A stretch of 64,000 nt of DNA from Coix lacryma-jobi var. lacryma-jobi. Taxonomy: Eukaryota; Streptophyta; Magnoliopsida; Poales; Poaceae. The notes below the pieces were generated by a model. The model was not told where the DNA came from, did no database searches, and saw only the letters and a list, made by a program, of their open reading frames with translations. Below are positions 32,536 through 43,257 of the stretch, piece by piece. The stretch spans positions 19,335,499 through 19,399,498 of the forward strand of contig CM019825.1 of assembly GCA_009763385.1 (NCBI GenBank), in the 5' to 3' direction. The position numbers and the translations under genes were made by a program. Position 1 is the stretch's first letter. Every line of letters begins with the position of its first letter.

Positions 32536-33533
32536 ATGCACCCCCACATATGATATGCCCTCCTCCAAGAAAGCAAAGGTGAAATTGATTGGCATGTGCA
32601 TTCATTCTTATTAGGTTGTGATCTAGTTCATATAGTCATCATATTGCGTGTTTAGGCTCATTCATGGTAAATCAAATAAATTTGAAGTTTATATGGTATC
32701 ACTATTGCTTCTATGTTTGACTTGATCTAGTGGTAGCATATAACTTGTTTGTGAGCTTGTAACTCTAGTGTTTGATCTAGTAAATGAACAATAGGTGTTT
32801 AACCAACGTGAGTAAGATAACCATTGAAAGATGTGTGAAGAAGCTTACTCTAGAGAAAACCGTGTTAAACATCCTATGCTCATAAGCTAGATTAAGCCAC
32901 AACTTGGTTTGATTTGTTTCCCACATATGCCCCACCTTTATGATAATTGTTGACAAAGGGGGGAGAAAATAGTGCAACAAAGATAAAAGAGACATGCTAT
33001 GCTGCTAAGTTCAAATTAAGTTCAAGTGTGATCGGAGCATACAAATAGGGGGAGCAAGCTCATAAACATGATTCATATGTTTGTTAGCAATGCATAAGTT
33101 TTTTTTTTACAATTGATATCCATGCTTATGTGATGAATGCTAGTGATAGGTTATGCTTGATGAATTGATTTACTAGCATGTACATAATAGCAACTAGACA
33201 TACTTGTATTTCAAGTAAGTTCAAGAACCTTATTTTTATGATGATCTCACGGGGTTCTTGAGTTTCGATGTATGTCTAGTGATAAAATGATGCTAAGGAT
33301 GGTTTAACATGAGCACTCCGATTGGTATCACGCTTCAAAGGTCCATTCTTATGCCTTAGCATCATCATTGATAGTATTGCTCACCCACATTTCATATCCA
33401 TACATATGTGCCAAATCTAGTACCAAACTCTATAGCACATATGTAGGGGGAGCTAATACTATCAATGTGGTTACTCAATTTTAAATCACATATCTTTGTA
33501 GAGGTTGTCATCAATTACCAAAAAGGGGGAGAT
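32536..33533 (+). other. 3' non-coding region of the inner Sirevirus with four polypurine tracts
   Basis: No coding frame is supported. The block at about 32809-32880 is almost identical to one in the outer element. Polypurine tracts lie at 32955-32967, 33047-33054, 33444-33452 and 33520-33532; the last primes plus-strand synthesis. GATCTCACGGGGTT at about 33243 is also shared with the outer element (24245). Confidence 0.8.
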
Positions 33534-35547
33534 TGAAAGCCCTAGTTTGGTTTTGGTTAATTGATGAAACCTATTTGGTCTAATCCTATCGCTAAGCATA
33601 TGTGTAGCTTATAAGAAAGGATTATGACCAAGCCAAGTGGTGGAGCTAGCAAGATGGCAACCATGGAGGATGGTGTTGGCCACCAGCACTCAAGAGATCA
33701 AGTGCTCTACCTTTGGTGAAATAAGAGAAGAAGAGAAGAGATGGAGCAAAGAGGCCCGAAGGCAAAGGTATAACCTATAGGGCTCTTTGTTTTGGTGATC
33801 AAGACACTTAGCGAGTGTGATCACATTTAGGATAGATAGCCGTACTATTAAGAGGAGATTATTCACGGCTTATGCGGTGTTCAAGTGCCACTAGGTGTTC
33901 TCTAACATATCGATGCTATAGACCTAGTGAGTGACTAATAAATCCTTTGAAAAATGTTTTGAAAATGCTAAACACTTGCACAAGGTGGTATTCTCTTGGT
34001 GGTGTTGGCACATTTGAAAAGAGAGAAGAAACCGGAGTTGAAAACGTAGTTTTCAGGCTTGACCGGACGCTGAACAGCGACCGGACGCTGCGATCGGACG
34101 CGTCCGGTCAGTTGTGAAGAAAAACGACCGGACTCGCCTGTACCACTGTTCACGAGAGGCATCAGGTTCAAACAGTTTGATCGGACGCTGAGTGAGTCCG
34201 GTCACTGGTGACCGGACGCGTCCGGTCGATAAAAAACCTCTCTGGAACCTCTCTGGTTCTGACCGGACGCTGAGCGAAATTCTTGACCGGACGCGTCCGG
34301 TGCCAATGACATAGAGTCCGGTCATTGTGAAGCTTTTCGTGCAATTAGCCGTTGGACGATCAGACGAACGACGTTGAATTCGCGTGGACGCGTGGCTGCC
34401 ATCCAGCGACCGGACGCAGTGGGAGCGTCCGGTGCTCACTTAACCGTGCGTCCGGTCGTCGCGTTTTCGCGCAGTGAACAGGTAACGGTATCTTTGTTTG
34501 AGGGGCTTATAAATTTGAGTTGGCCGGCTTAGGGGCTATCTCTCTTGCACATTTTGATTCCTAAGCATTCTAGTGAGCATTGACAAGCCTCCCAACTCAT
34601 CTCCCAAGTTGAATCGATCAAACCAAGTGAGATTGAGTGATCTAGTGCGTGATTCGATAGAGTTCAATCTAGTGGCACTAGTTCTTCGCATCGGCATTGG
34701 GTATTCTTGTTACTCTTGGCATTTGCCGGTGCCTAGACGGCTTGGAGGCGTTGAGGTGGTTGATTGGCAAGAGTGGAGTTTGTTCTTGGCCACCACCGAT
34801 TGAGATTGTGAGAGGTTTTGGAGCCTCACCTCGCCGGAGCGGCAAGAGGCATCCTTAGTGGATTGCTCGTGTCATTGAGCTACCTCACTAGCGGTAGATT
34901 CTTGTGGTGCTCTTAGTGAGCTTGGCTTTGCGCCGATTAGCCACCGGATCACCTAGTGTTGGTCGACACAACGGGGAGTAGCGTGCCGGCAAGCACGTGA
35001 ACCTCGGGATAAATCTTTGTCTCCCGAGTGCTATTTGTGGTTGTGTCCCTTTCATGGTGATTGGTCTTCATATCTCATATTCTTGGTGATTGACTTCACA
35101 AGTGGTTTTCACCAGTGATTGGCTCTCTACTTGGCGATCCTAGAGGCTCGGTGAAACCCCCCCTTATCTAGTTCATTTACTTTGTGTTTTATATTGATCT
35201 ATATCTCTTGTATAGATCATTTCTTGTTGCACATCTCTAGGCATATATCTTGTGTAGGTAGTTGTAGTTAGCTTACCTAGTTCCTTGTACACACTTGTCT
35301 TGTGTAATCTTTGTATATCATTCTTGTGCTAGAGCTATTGTATCTTTATTCCGCATTTGTTACTAGCTCTAGTTGATTGTGTGCCATAGAAATATTAGGT
35401 AGAACTATTGGATAGGTGGCTTGCAACACACTATTAGGCTAGCGCAAAAAGCTTCGCCATTTGTTATACTAATAGTGTTTGCCTAAGAAATTTTGTAGAT
35501 TTTTAATTAGGCTATTCACCCCCCCTCTAGCCAATTTGGACCTTTCA
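33534..35547 (+). repeat. 3' LTR of the inner Sirevirus
   Basis: Nearly identical to 25187-27204. Visible differences include G to C near 34417, G to A near 35113 and several short indels. The 18-bp palindrome recurs at 34210-34227. Confidence 0.93.
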
Positions 35548-35552
35548 GCATA

Positions 35553-37477
35553 TCGGTCATCTAGTGCCACTTGAGGATTAACTTTGCGATGTTACTAGAT
35601 CGAGTGCGTGGTGAGAGCAAGAGAAAATCTTTGAAAAAGATGTGAAATGCTAACACACTTGCACCAAGATGATGAACACTTGTTGGGTTAGCACATTGCA
35701 AAGGAGAAGTTGTTGGAGTTGGTTTGGATAAAAAACGGAGAAGAAAATGGAGTTTTTTATGTGATGGGTCGGTGGTAAGGACCAGGGTGGTCGGTGGTAC
35801 CGCCCATAGGTGCTGCGTGCAGCCTCTCTGTAATGGGACGTTTTTGCTGGCGGTGGTACCGCTATTACCTCGGTACTACCGCCGGCGGTGGTACCGACCG
35901 GATGGTCGGTGGTACCGGGCCCTGAGGAGTTTCGCGAGGCTCTCTGTAGTTTCTGAAAAATGGCTTGGAGGTAAGTACCGCCATTACCTCGGTACTACCG
36001 CCCACGGTTGGTACCGACGCAAGGTCGGTAGTGGCTGGTTTTTCGCGAGGCTCTCTGGGGTTTTTGAAAATGGCTTTGCCGGTAGTACCGCATTAGGTCG
36101 GTACTACCGCCGGTACCGGTGGTACCGACGCAGTGTCGGTAGTGGCTGATTTTTCGCAGAGCTCTCTGGTCGCGGCGATTTTGGCCTGGCGGTAGTACCG
36201 CCATGACCTCGGTACTACCGACCTCGGAGGAACCGACCAGGGGTCGGTGGTGGTTGCCTAAATCTGCGCGATGTGAGAGGTAACGGCTAGTTTGACTAAG
36301 CCGGTAGTACCGCCCAGGAGGGGTCGGTACTACCGACCGGAGCGCAGAATGCCCAGTGAAGGGGCATAACGGCTAGTTGGTCCTTGAGGCTATATATAGT
36401 CGTTGAGGCCGGCTTTGGGCCGTTGGTTGGAGCACTCCAAAAGCCTTGGTGGCTTGTGTGGATGTGCTTGGGAGCCCTCTAACTCGCTTGTGCTTGCTAG
36501 TGTGCGAATCTATTGCGAGTGAGCGATTCTAGTGCGTTGCTTTGAGAGATTGCATCGAGTGGCACTAGGTGTTCGAGTTGCAAGCCGGTGGTGCTTATTA
36601 CTCTTGGAGGTTGCCACCTCCTAGACGGCTTGGTGATCGAGTCTCCGTCGTGAAGCCCGCGTGAAGATTGTGCGTGGCTCCGGAGAAGGATTGTGAGGGG
36701 CATTGTGCTCGCCCCGCGGGGATCGCGAAGAGCAACTCTAGTGGATTGCGCGTGTCATTGAGTTACCCTCACTTGTGGGTGAGTTCTTGCGGCGCTCGAG
36801 TGTCGAGCTAGGTGTGGTGCCTATTAGCCGCCGACTACCAAAGTGTGTGGTCGACACAACGGGGACTAGCTTGGTGGCAACCAAAGTGAACCTCGGGGAA
36901 AAATCACCATGTCAACATTGTCTACTCTTCTCGGTGGTTTGCAATCTCCTTTCACTAGCTTGTATTTACTTGTTCATATAATGTGCTAGTTGCTCTTATG
37001 ATTAGTTAGCTTGTGTAGCTTGCTAGTCACATTCTTTGCTTGTGTAGCATAGAGTTGATCCCATGAGTGACTAGTTGACTTGTAGTCTTGCTAGTCACAT
37101 TGCTTAGTTTGTGTAGCTAAGTTGAGCTCTCTAATTTGGCTTGTGTAGCCTTGTTATTGAGCATTGCTAGTGAGCTTAGGCTTCGCGCTTTTGCTTAGTG
37201 GCATGTGTAGGAGCTCCCCGGTTGTTTGAGTACTAGTTGCTTAGGTTTGTGTAACCTTGCAAGATAGAATTGTTTAGGTGAGCTCTAGCTAGCCCGACAC
37301 CTTATTTACATTGTTTAGGATCTTTTGTAAGGTGTCATAGAGTATAAGTAGAGGGGTTGTAGTCTTGGCTAGACCGATAGTTTTAATTCCGCATTTGTTT
37401 CGGTTAGCCGCTCCGATTAAGTTTAAGTTTTAAAAAGGACTATTCACCCCCCTCTAGTCCGCCATCTCGACCCTTCA
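35553..37477 (+). repeat. 3' LTR of the gag-only element, second part
   Basis: Continues the LTR after the inner insertion and matches about 17783-19713, including the GGTACTACCG palindrome zone (about 35770-36345). It ends CCCTTCA, followed by the duplication CATAG. Confidence 0.93.
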
Positions 37478-37623
37478 CATAGGCATTGCCCGTGAGAGGC
37501 TGCCTACAATCATCAACGCAATAACAAATGAACATAACACAAAATTACTTCATTAAAACAGACAAATAAATCAACAATGTACCGATCTTACCTTGCCTTA
37601 CTAGTTTTGCCACGCCACGACAT

Positions 37624-38019
37624 CCTAACAATAAAAAATATGTCAACGCTACACATACATTCATGATTAATTAAATCTACATAATGACGTAACAAATATT
37701 ACACAAAAAGTGTACACAAATTGAACAAAATATTAAGCAAAACAGATACAAAAAGTCTAATACATGAACAAATCCATCATTAATTAACAACTAACGTCAC
37801 GATATTTTTAAATAAATATTGTCTACAAACCCTAACTACCAAAATATGGTTTAATCCTACATTGCAAATATGAATAAAGAACAACAATATGGATCAAAAT
37901 ACCTCTAGTGCAGAGAGAACAAGTTCGATTGAGGAGATGAAGAGAGGAGGATGAAATGGAATGGATTGGATTGAATTGGTTTGGGAGGAGAAGAGAGGAA
38001 TGAAGAGGGCGCTACTGGC
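37624..38019 (-). other. Upstream region of GRF gene 2 inside the MULE
   Basis: AT-rich from 37624 to about 37905 with no exon supported, then a purine-rich stretch (37925-38010) with GGAGGAGAAGAGAGGAATGA. It should contain the promoter of the minus-strand GRF gene; no clear TATA box was fixed. Confidence 0.4.
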
Positions 38020-38323
38020 CGCGGCGGCCGGATCAGATGCTTGCCGCGACCCGCCTCGGGCAAGATGGCCGCGCCAGCCGCCTGCAAACGACTAGTCGCG
38101 CCAGCCCGCTGGCGCGGCAAAAGACGAGTGGGGCCCACGCGGGCCTGCGTGGCCGAGCGGTGCTACGGTGACGCTTTTGCCGCGCCGCCATGCATGGCGC
38201 GGCTAACGTATTTGCCGCGCCATTAGGGACGGCGCGGCAAAAGGGTTAGTTTTGCAAAAAAAAAATGGACAGTGTTGTTTCTGAAATTTTTTATTTAATT
38301 GGGTTATTAATAAAAAAAAATTC
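38020..38323 (-). repeat. Right terminal inverted repeat of the MULE
   Basis: Reverse complement of the left repeat, including GCCATGCATGGCGCGGC and the A-rich outer end closing in AAAAAAAAATTC. It is followed by the duplication CGTCAGGA at 38324-38331. Confidence 0.88.
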
Positions 38324-38331
38324 CGTCAGGA

Positions 38332-38475
38332 TGGGCACATGATACTTTTATTGTGGAGTTATTGTTTTTTTTTCTTTAGACCAATCTCAATGGGAGTTTT
38401 ATAGACCAGACGTACTCCTGCATAAATATCATAGGGATATTCGTCTCAAAAAATATATATATCATGAGGATGTTT
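38332..38475. repeat. Flank of the MULE: part of a duplicated unit
   Basis: AGACCAGACGTACTCCTGCA at 38403 recurs left of the MULE at about 8081, and GGGCACATGATACTT at 38333 recurs at 38766. The MULE therefore sits inside one unit of an older tandem duplication. Confidence 0.6.
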
Positions 38476-38708
38476 AGGTGTTGTTTAGTTTTGGGAAATG
38501 CACTGTAGCACTTTCGTTGTTATTTGACAAACTTTGTCTAAACATGGACTAACTAGCCTCAAAAGATTCGTCTCGACATGAACATACTAAAAGTACAATT
38601 AATTATTATTTTTACCTACATTTAATGTTTCATGCATGCAGCTAAAGATTGATGTGACGGGGAATCTAGAAAAATTTGGGAGAAGTTAGAGAAACTAAAC
38701 AAGACCTA
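38476..38708. repeat. MITE (GGTGTTGTTTAGTTTT family) inserted in the duplicated flank
   Basis: The left end GGTGTTGTTTAGTTTTGGG and the right end GAAACTAAACAAGACC are inverted. The interior has CACTGTAGCACTTTCGTTG, TTTGACAAACTTTG and AAAAGATTCGTCTCG, shared with 59350-59566. It interrupts the second copy of the MULE-flank unit. Confidence 0.75.
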
Positions 38709-39300
38709 GAGAAACCATATCCAGGGGTGTTTTTTTTGATGCATTATGTACTTGCATCGACAGGATGGGCACATGATACTTCTATTGTGGAGTTATTGGT
38801 TTTTTCTTTATATATATACAGTACCATTTAAGTCCATGGAGAAAATCAAGCAAGAGAGTTCATGTTTTCCCCTAATTATTTGATTGTCCAGTTTTAATGA
38901 TGCAAAAGATGTTATAAAAATATACCGCAAACAAAAGATGCCATGTAGGACGACCCAATAGGGTTAGTAGCTCCTCCACCAACTATAATGCTCCTTGAAA
39001 ATTTTGGCAAAATCTTTTGTTTCTTCAAATTTCTTGTCAAATTGTTCTGAAATTGAAATGTTCCAAGGATAAAACTAAAACAAGAGCTATCTGTCAGAAA
39101 GCGTGAAAAGTGCTTGTTACAAAAGGAATCCTGGAATAATCCAGGTACATGCTTCTTGTCTTTTCTTGAGCACCAACATAGCCACCGTGTTTTCTGAGTT
39201 GTCAAGCACTGTACAAATTCCACTCCTTCCAAAAGACCAAAGTGACAACACTGTGCACTCGGGTAACGCGACACCTGATTTACTGTTTGTCTTCCACCTC
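38709..39300. other. Intergenic; no gene supported
   Basis: Begins with the rest of the duplicated flank unit (to about 38815). The remainder is AT-rich and without a convincing exon; a 143-codon minus frame (38912-39343) lacks domain or codon signals. Confidence 0.45.
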
Positions 39301-39760
39301 GGTTCCTCACCTCGGCCGCCGCCCGACGCTCCGTCGCGGGCACTAGGGTTCGCTACTAGTGATCCCCAGTGCTCGCGACGGTCTTCCTCTTTCCCTCCCC
39401 CTCACCATCTTCTCCGACTACAGCGAGCCTCCCCCATCCAAACTCAACCGTCCTACCACCGCCAGCTCCCCTAAGCCATCCGGTCACCATCGCCATCGCC
39501 TGGTGTACCTACTCCCCTCCCACCCTACACCCGCTGGAGTTGAAGAAAAAAAGGGAGAGCTCGCTGGATCCCTAGTTACCCACAACCGTCGCCAGAGGAG
39601 GAGGAGGAGGAGGAGGGGGGGGGGGGCGCTTGTCTACGTCGGCGCCGTCGGAACCCGTCGCCACCGCCACCAGAGGGGAGCGAGAAAGGAGGCGCAGGCA
39701 CGGGCACTGCAGGATAGATGACCGACATAACGTCACCGCACGGATCCGACGCTCCACAAA
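39290..39760. other. GC-rich patch of unknown origin
   Basis: Rich in CCGCC, GAGGAGGAGG and CGCCACCGCC; several overlapping frames are open in both strands, as expected from composition. It may be an old gene 5' end or captured fragment. No domain is recognisable. A run of G at 39611-39626 may be mis-sized. Confidence 0.3.
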
Positions 39761-40227
39761 TCAGATGATGTGCGCTTGAGAATCACTCGTGTGAGCAATA
39801 GATTTGGCTTATTAATCCTCTTCCCACTTTCTAAGTATCCGGGACCACGCCTACTTGCGATAAGAGCATTTGAGTAGAAGATGGTCGACCATCTCCTTTG
39901 TGCCCTCAATATGTGTGACCTTGGAGGATTGTAATTCTTTAGTAAAAGTTCCTATATGTCTCTTTGGCACATAGGATTAAACCCTATTTCCTTTTGGTTA
40001 CTATTAGATGTATGAAACCATAGGAATTTTGAAGGAAAACTATCATGTGGTTAGACTTTATAGAAATTTTACTTTGCATTTCTCTCTTTCTTAAAATTCT
40101 TGTATTTTTCCTGCATGACATCCAAAGGCAAAACAATAATGGAAACTCTCCGGCATGTATTTTGAATTGATACAAGATTGTAAAATTGCATGCAAATCTA
40201 ATCAGTGTCTTTCTCATTCCTATTTGG
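39761..40227. other. Intergenic; nothing recognisable
   Basis: AT-rich, no open frame with protein character, no repeat boundaries found. Confidence 0.4.
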
Positions 40228-40577
40228 GTGGGTAGGGGTGTGTTTTGTTTTTAGGACTAAAATTTAGTCCCTGACATATCTGATGTTGCTGCTCAAATTT
40301 AGTCTATAAAAATAGATTAATTACAAAATTATTTTTTCAGCCGAAGGATTATTTGCGAGATGAATCTATTAAGCCTAATTAATCTATGATTTGACAATGT
40401 GGTGCTACAGTAAATATTTGCTAATAATATATTAATTTGACTTAATAGATTCGTCTTTTTAATAACTATATGGCGGTGTAATTAGTTTTATAATTAATCT
40501 ATTTTTAATAGACTAAATTAGTGTCGCAATATGACATATATACTAAACTTTAGTCACTAAATTCAAACACCCTCAAA
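40228..40577. repeat. MITE of the AT-rich family, near complete
   Basis: Left end AGGGGTGTGTTTTGTTTTTA, then GGACTAAAATTTAGT; right end CTAAACTTTAGTCACTAAAT, then TCAAACACCCT, which is its imperfect inverse. The interior has GAGATGAATCTATTAAGCCT, TGGTGCTACAGTAAA and AATAGACTAAATTAGTG as in the copies at 836-1183 and 1276-1603. Confidence 0.75.
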
Positions 40578-41819
40578 TCCCGCGTCCAGACCCTAGGATT
40601 TGGTAGGTGACTTTTCTGTTTGTACCATGAAACAGAGAATAAACATGCATGTTACTAGCTACAGCAACTGCCATATGAGTACCTGCATACATGGATAATC
40701 AGGGTCCTCAACTTTGGACACTACTATAATTGCAAACAGGTGAGTCATGAAGGGTGGCTACGCCGACGATGGGTAAGTGCAGCCGGGCTGTACAGGCCGG
40801 GAGGGCGACACACCGTCTCGCATTGCACAGCACCAGCAGCAGCAGTACGTGAGGCAAATATTTGCAAGGCCAGCCACCACATGATCGATCTCCCGCTGTC
40901 TTCTACAAGCTAGCAAGGTGATTAGTGACCTAGTGTCGACGTGCAGTCACTGTCATGCAACCAAATAATCTACGCACGGGCAGCGACATAAATTTGCATA
41001 TTTGTTTTAATTCGCAACAGGACACCCCAATAATAATAAATTTATAATAATACTAAAAAAAGATGGCTGTGTGAAATACTAAAAACCGACGAGTGCTGAC
41101 GTCGGAGTCGTCAGGTTGGCCGCTGCATCATGTGGTGGCGGCCTTGCAGGAGGAGAAATTTTAATTTGGGGAAGGGGAGAGGTGGTGTCAGAAAGTGGAA
41201 GGTCACAGTCCAACGTGTCCTTTTCCTGATCTTTTCTTTTGTAATAAGTAAGGAGACAATCAGAGATGTACTGGTTTAAGTCGACCCGGCCATCTTTATT
41301 TCTGATCTTCCTTCTAATCATCCTAGCTAATCCATGACAAAGTCTTGACATGTATAGGCTGCCAACCATCGATTAGCCTCTTCAGCATTTTTGGGGTTTT
41401 TCCTGTAACTAGCTACGCTTTTTAAATTGTAGGCTTTTTGGTCGTTTCAAAGTCATTACCAGCATTGGACACTGCTGCTACCTTGCTAGCTACTAGCTCC
41501 CTATGTATGGAAGGAGTTTATTTCAAAGTATTTCAGGAGTCAGGATCATGTACATGTGAGAAATTTGGATTAGAGGAATGACCACACAAAAATACTCATG
41601 ATCTTACCTGGAATAATCTACTTTGCTCCGATGTAGCTTTATATGGTGCGGCCCAGCCCAATGATTTTTTTTATCCTCCATCCTGGCTGGTTTTTTTCAA
41701 TGCATATTTTGCGGTTGCATCTATACTCTACCCTATCTATATCTATATCTATACTCTATACCTAATAATAATTCTTTTTCTTCTTCTCTATATAATATAA
41801 TATATATATATATATATGG
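40578..41819. other. Intergenic; no gene supported
   Basis: Mixed sequence. A 96-codon minus frame at 41079-41369 is not supported by any motif. From about 41725 a TATATC-type low-complexity tract starts. Confidence 0.4.
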
Positions 41820-42196
41820 TGAGTTTTCTATACTCCCGGGAGTAGTTACTCCCATCTTCAAAACACCATGTTGCGTATGTGTTCGTACTTGTTTATCACT
41901 TTGAGTATGTTTATATACTCATGTTAAGATATTTCATGTCTTAATACACTAAAAAAATTCAAAGGAACCCATACTTTTTAATATATTACGAAAATGTCAC
42001 TCACTGTTGTATATAAAATAAGTATATCTGCATACTTTATGTATGCATGCATACTTGACGTATATACTTCCATAGATAGTCTAGTATGATCATATACTTC
42101 ATGTAAATATACTTCGTTCGGTCATATATACCATAAATCTAGAGATATAAACATGGGAGTAACTACTCCCTAGGAGTAGAAAATAATTTCCCTATA
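41820..42196. repeat. Candidate MITE with palindromic ends
   Basis: TTTTCTATACTCCCGGGAGT at 41823 and its partner ACTCCCTAGGAGTAGAAAAT near 42164 form inverted ends of about 35 bases, continuing as AGTTACTCCCAT and ATGGGAGTAACT. Each end also contains a small palindrome (CTCCCGGGAG; CTCCCTAGGAG). The interior has repeated ATACTT(C/T)ATGTA units. Confidence 0.7.
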
Positions 42197-42567
42197 TATA
42201 TAATTATATTATAATAATAATAAAGAGGCAAAATTTCTTCACTGTTTTTGGTCTGGCCGTTTTCGTCAAGCCTATTTATATAGACTAACTAGGATTCCCA
42301 CAAGATTAGGGGACCGATATGAGACTAATAGCCTGTCTGTTCCCTCTCCCCTTTCGTTTGGCTGTTTCGTCTCGGCCCGGACCTCTTTGCAACGAAATCG
42401 GCCCGAACTTGAAGGCCCAGTCTCGGTAGCCCATGAGACCTCAGCGGCAGTAGAGCGGAGACGAGTGCTCGTTCAGTTTCGGTCAATGCGTTTAGCACCA
42501 CCTCACCAGCTGAAGGCGGACGAGCCACGAGCTCACTCTATAAGAAAAATCGTTGCTCCATATTTAA

Positions 42568-42959
42568 CTGGACGGGGTCGACGTGAGATCATTAAGGCTC
42601 GTGGACCACTTCCAAAATTAACAATTTAAACTTTGGTCTTTCTGCATTTATTTGTTTTCGAGATTGGGTCAGTTTTGACAAATATTTCTCCCGTGAAACA
42701 ATTTTGACTAAATTTATTATTCTATAATTTGAAAAAATTGTTTTTGTAGAAACAGATTTTTTCCTGGACGGGGTCGACGTGAGATCATTAAGGCTCGTGG
42801 ACCACTTCCAAAATTAACAATTTAAACTTTGGTCTTTCTGCATTTATTTGTTTTCGAGATTGGGTCAGTTTTGACAAATATTTCTCCCGTGAAACAATTT
42901 TGACTAAATTTATTATTCTATAATTTGAAAAAATTGTTTTTGTAGAAACAGATTTTTTT
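42568..42959. repeat. 196-bp tandem duplication
   Basis: The segment starting CTGGACGGGGTCGACGTGAG at 42568 is repeated perfectly starting at 42764, to the T-run after GTAGAAACAGA. The period is 196 bases. No differences were seen, so it is recent or an assembly duplicate. Confidence 0.92.
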
Positions 42960-43257
42960 TATTTGAACTAGGACTCAGAAGTCAAAACACAGCACGCCGC
43001 CGATTTCTCTCTTTGTGCAACTCCGGGAAAAAAAATCCTCTTCGTTTACTAAACGAAAGAGGTTCCTTCTTCTTTCTGTTTTTCCTTTTTTTTTCTTCCG
43101 TTTCCGCTATCTATCTGTACATGACTTTTTCCTATTTTTCTTATATAAATAAAAATATAAATAACAAATATAGTACTATAAATCTTTGAACTCTTTATCC
43201 TTCTATAATCTAATAAATAATCCATGACTTACTTAATTTATCATTGAATCTAATTTA

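Larger units (their letters stand above)
25187..35547 (+). mobile_element. Full-length Sirevirus-type (Ty1/copia, Maximus/SIRE lineage) LTR retrotransposon nested in the outer 3' LTR
   Basis: Flanked by GCATA at 25182-25186 and 35548-35552. 5' LTR is 25187-27204 (2,018 bp) and 3' LTR is 33534-35547 (2,014 bp); both run TG...CA. Primer site 27207-27218, polypurine tract 33520-33532. The internal order is gag, protease, integrase, RT, RNase H, which defines copia. Long LTRs, large gag with a coiled-coil part, several polypurine tracts and LTR palindromes place it in the Sirevirus genus; lineage choice is inference. The LTRs are nearly free of substitutions, so insertion is recent, yet the coding region has about ten one-base indels. 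Confidence 0.94.
17181..37477 (+). mobile_element. Non-autonomous, gag-only Sirevirus-like LTR retrotransposon (host of a second, nested element)
   Basis: 5' LTR is 17181-19713 (TG...CA, 2,533 bp). The 3' LTR is 24594-25186 plus 35553-37477, cut by the inner element. The flanking duplication is CATAG. A tRNA-Met-type primer site follows the 5' LTR and a polypurine tract precedes the 3' LTR. The internal region (19714-24593) has one gag ORF and about 3 kb of non-coding DNA without protease, integrase, RT or RNase H, so it depended on enzymes from another element. Shared 3' motifs with the inner element point to that lineage. The LTR copies differ mainly by one- and two-base indels rather than substitutions. 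Confidence 0.93.
16633..37623 (-). pseudogene. GRF-type zinc-finger protein 2 (MULE cargo), split by a 20.3-kb LTR nest in exon 2
   Basis: On the minus strand, exon 1 is 37623-37592 (ATG, then S-W-R-G-K-T), with donor GTAAGATC. Exon 2 begins at 37503 after acceptor TTGTAG, runs into the LTR insertion at 37478, resumes at 17175 and ends at 17012 with donor GTGAGA. Exon 3 is 16928-16633, ending R-K-G-K-W-P-R-C-T-Q then TAG. Phases agree across all junctions once the insertion and its 5-bp duplication are set aside. Exon 2 encodes a GRF-like finger, C-Y-C-G-D-D-C-K then R-Y-W-M-C-E-N-Y-A-F. Exon 3 encodes P-P-P-L-C-D-F-E-Q-W-I-D-T-E and a long charged helix rich in E, K and R; a one-base slip near 16735 breaks it. 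This architecture is a recurrent uncharacterised family in grass genomes. The insertion separates promoter and start from the rest, so the copy is dead. Confidence 0.85.
8209..38323 (+). mobile_element. Giant Mutator-like element (MULE) with transposase, plant mobile domain and GRF zinc-finger cargo
   Basis: Both ends carry the same long inverted repeat: 8209-8510 begins GAATTTTTTTTTATTAATAA, and the reverse complement of 38020-38323 begins the same way. They stay alike through CAGAAACAACACTGTCC and into GC-rich blocks built on TTGCCGCGCC and GGCGCGGCAAA. The element is flanked by an 8-bp duplication, CGTCAGGA. It spans 30.1 kb, but 20.3 kb is a later LTR nest, leaving about 9.8 kb. Cargo in order: MULE transposase (9291-12007, plus), plant mobile domain gene (12197-14906, plus), GC palindrome (15152-15291), GRF zinc-finger gene 1 (15584-16261, plus), and GRF zinc-finger gene 2 (37623-16633, minus, convergent). 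MULEs carrying plant mobile domain genes are known in plants. The whole arrangement, with two GRF genes, is less familiar. Frame breaks suggest this copy is no longer autonomous, unless they are sequence errors. Confidence 0.88.

Noticed and set aside
39359..39721. 120-codon plus frame as a gene
   Set aside because: Low-complexity arginine/proline content, no start context, no homologous motif.
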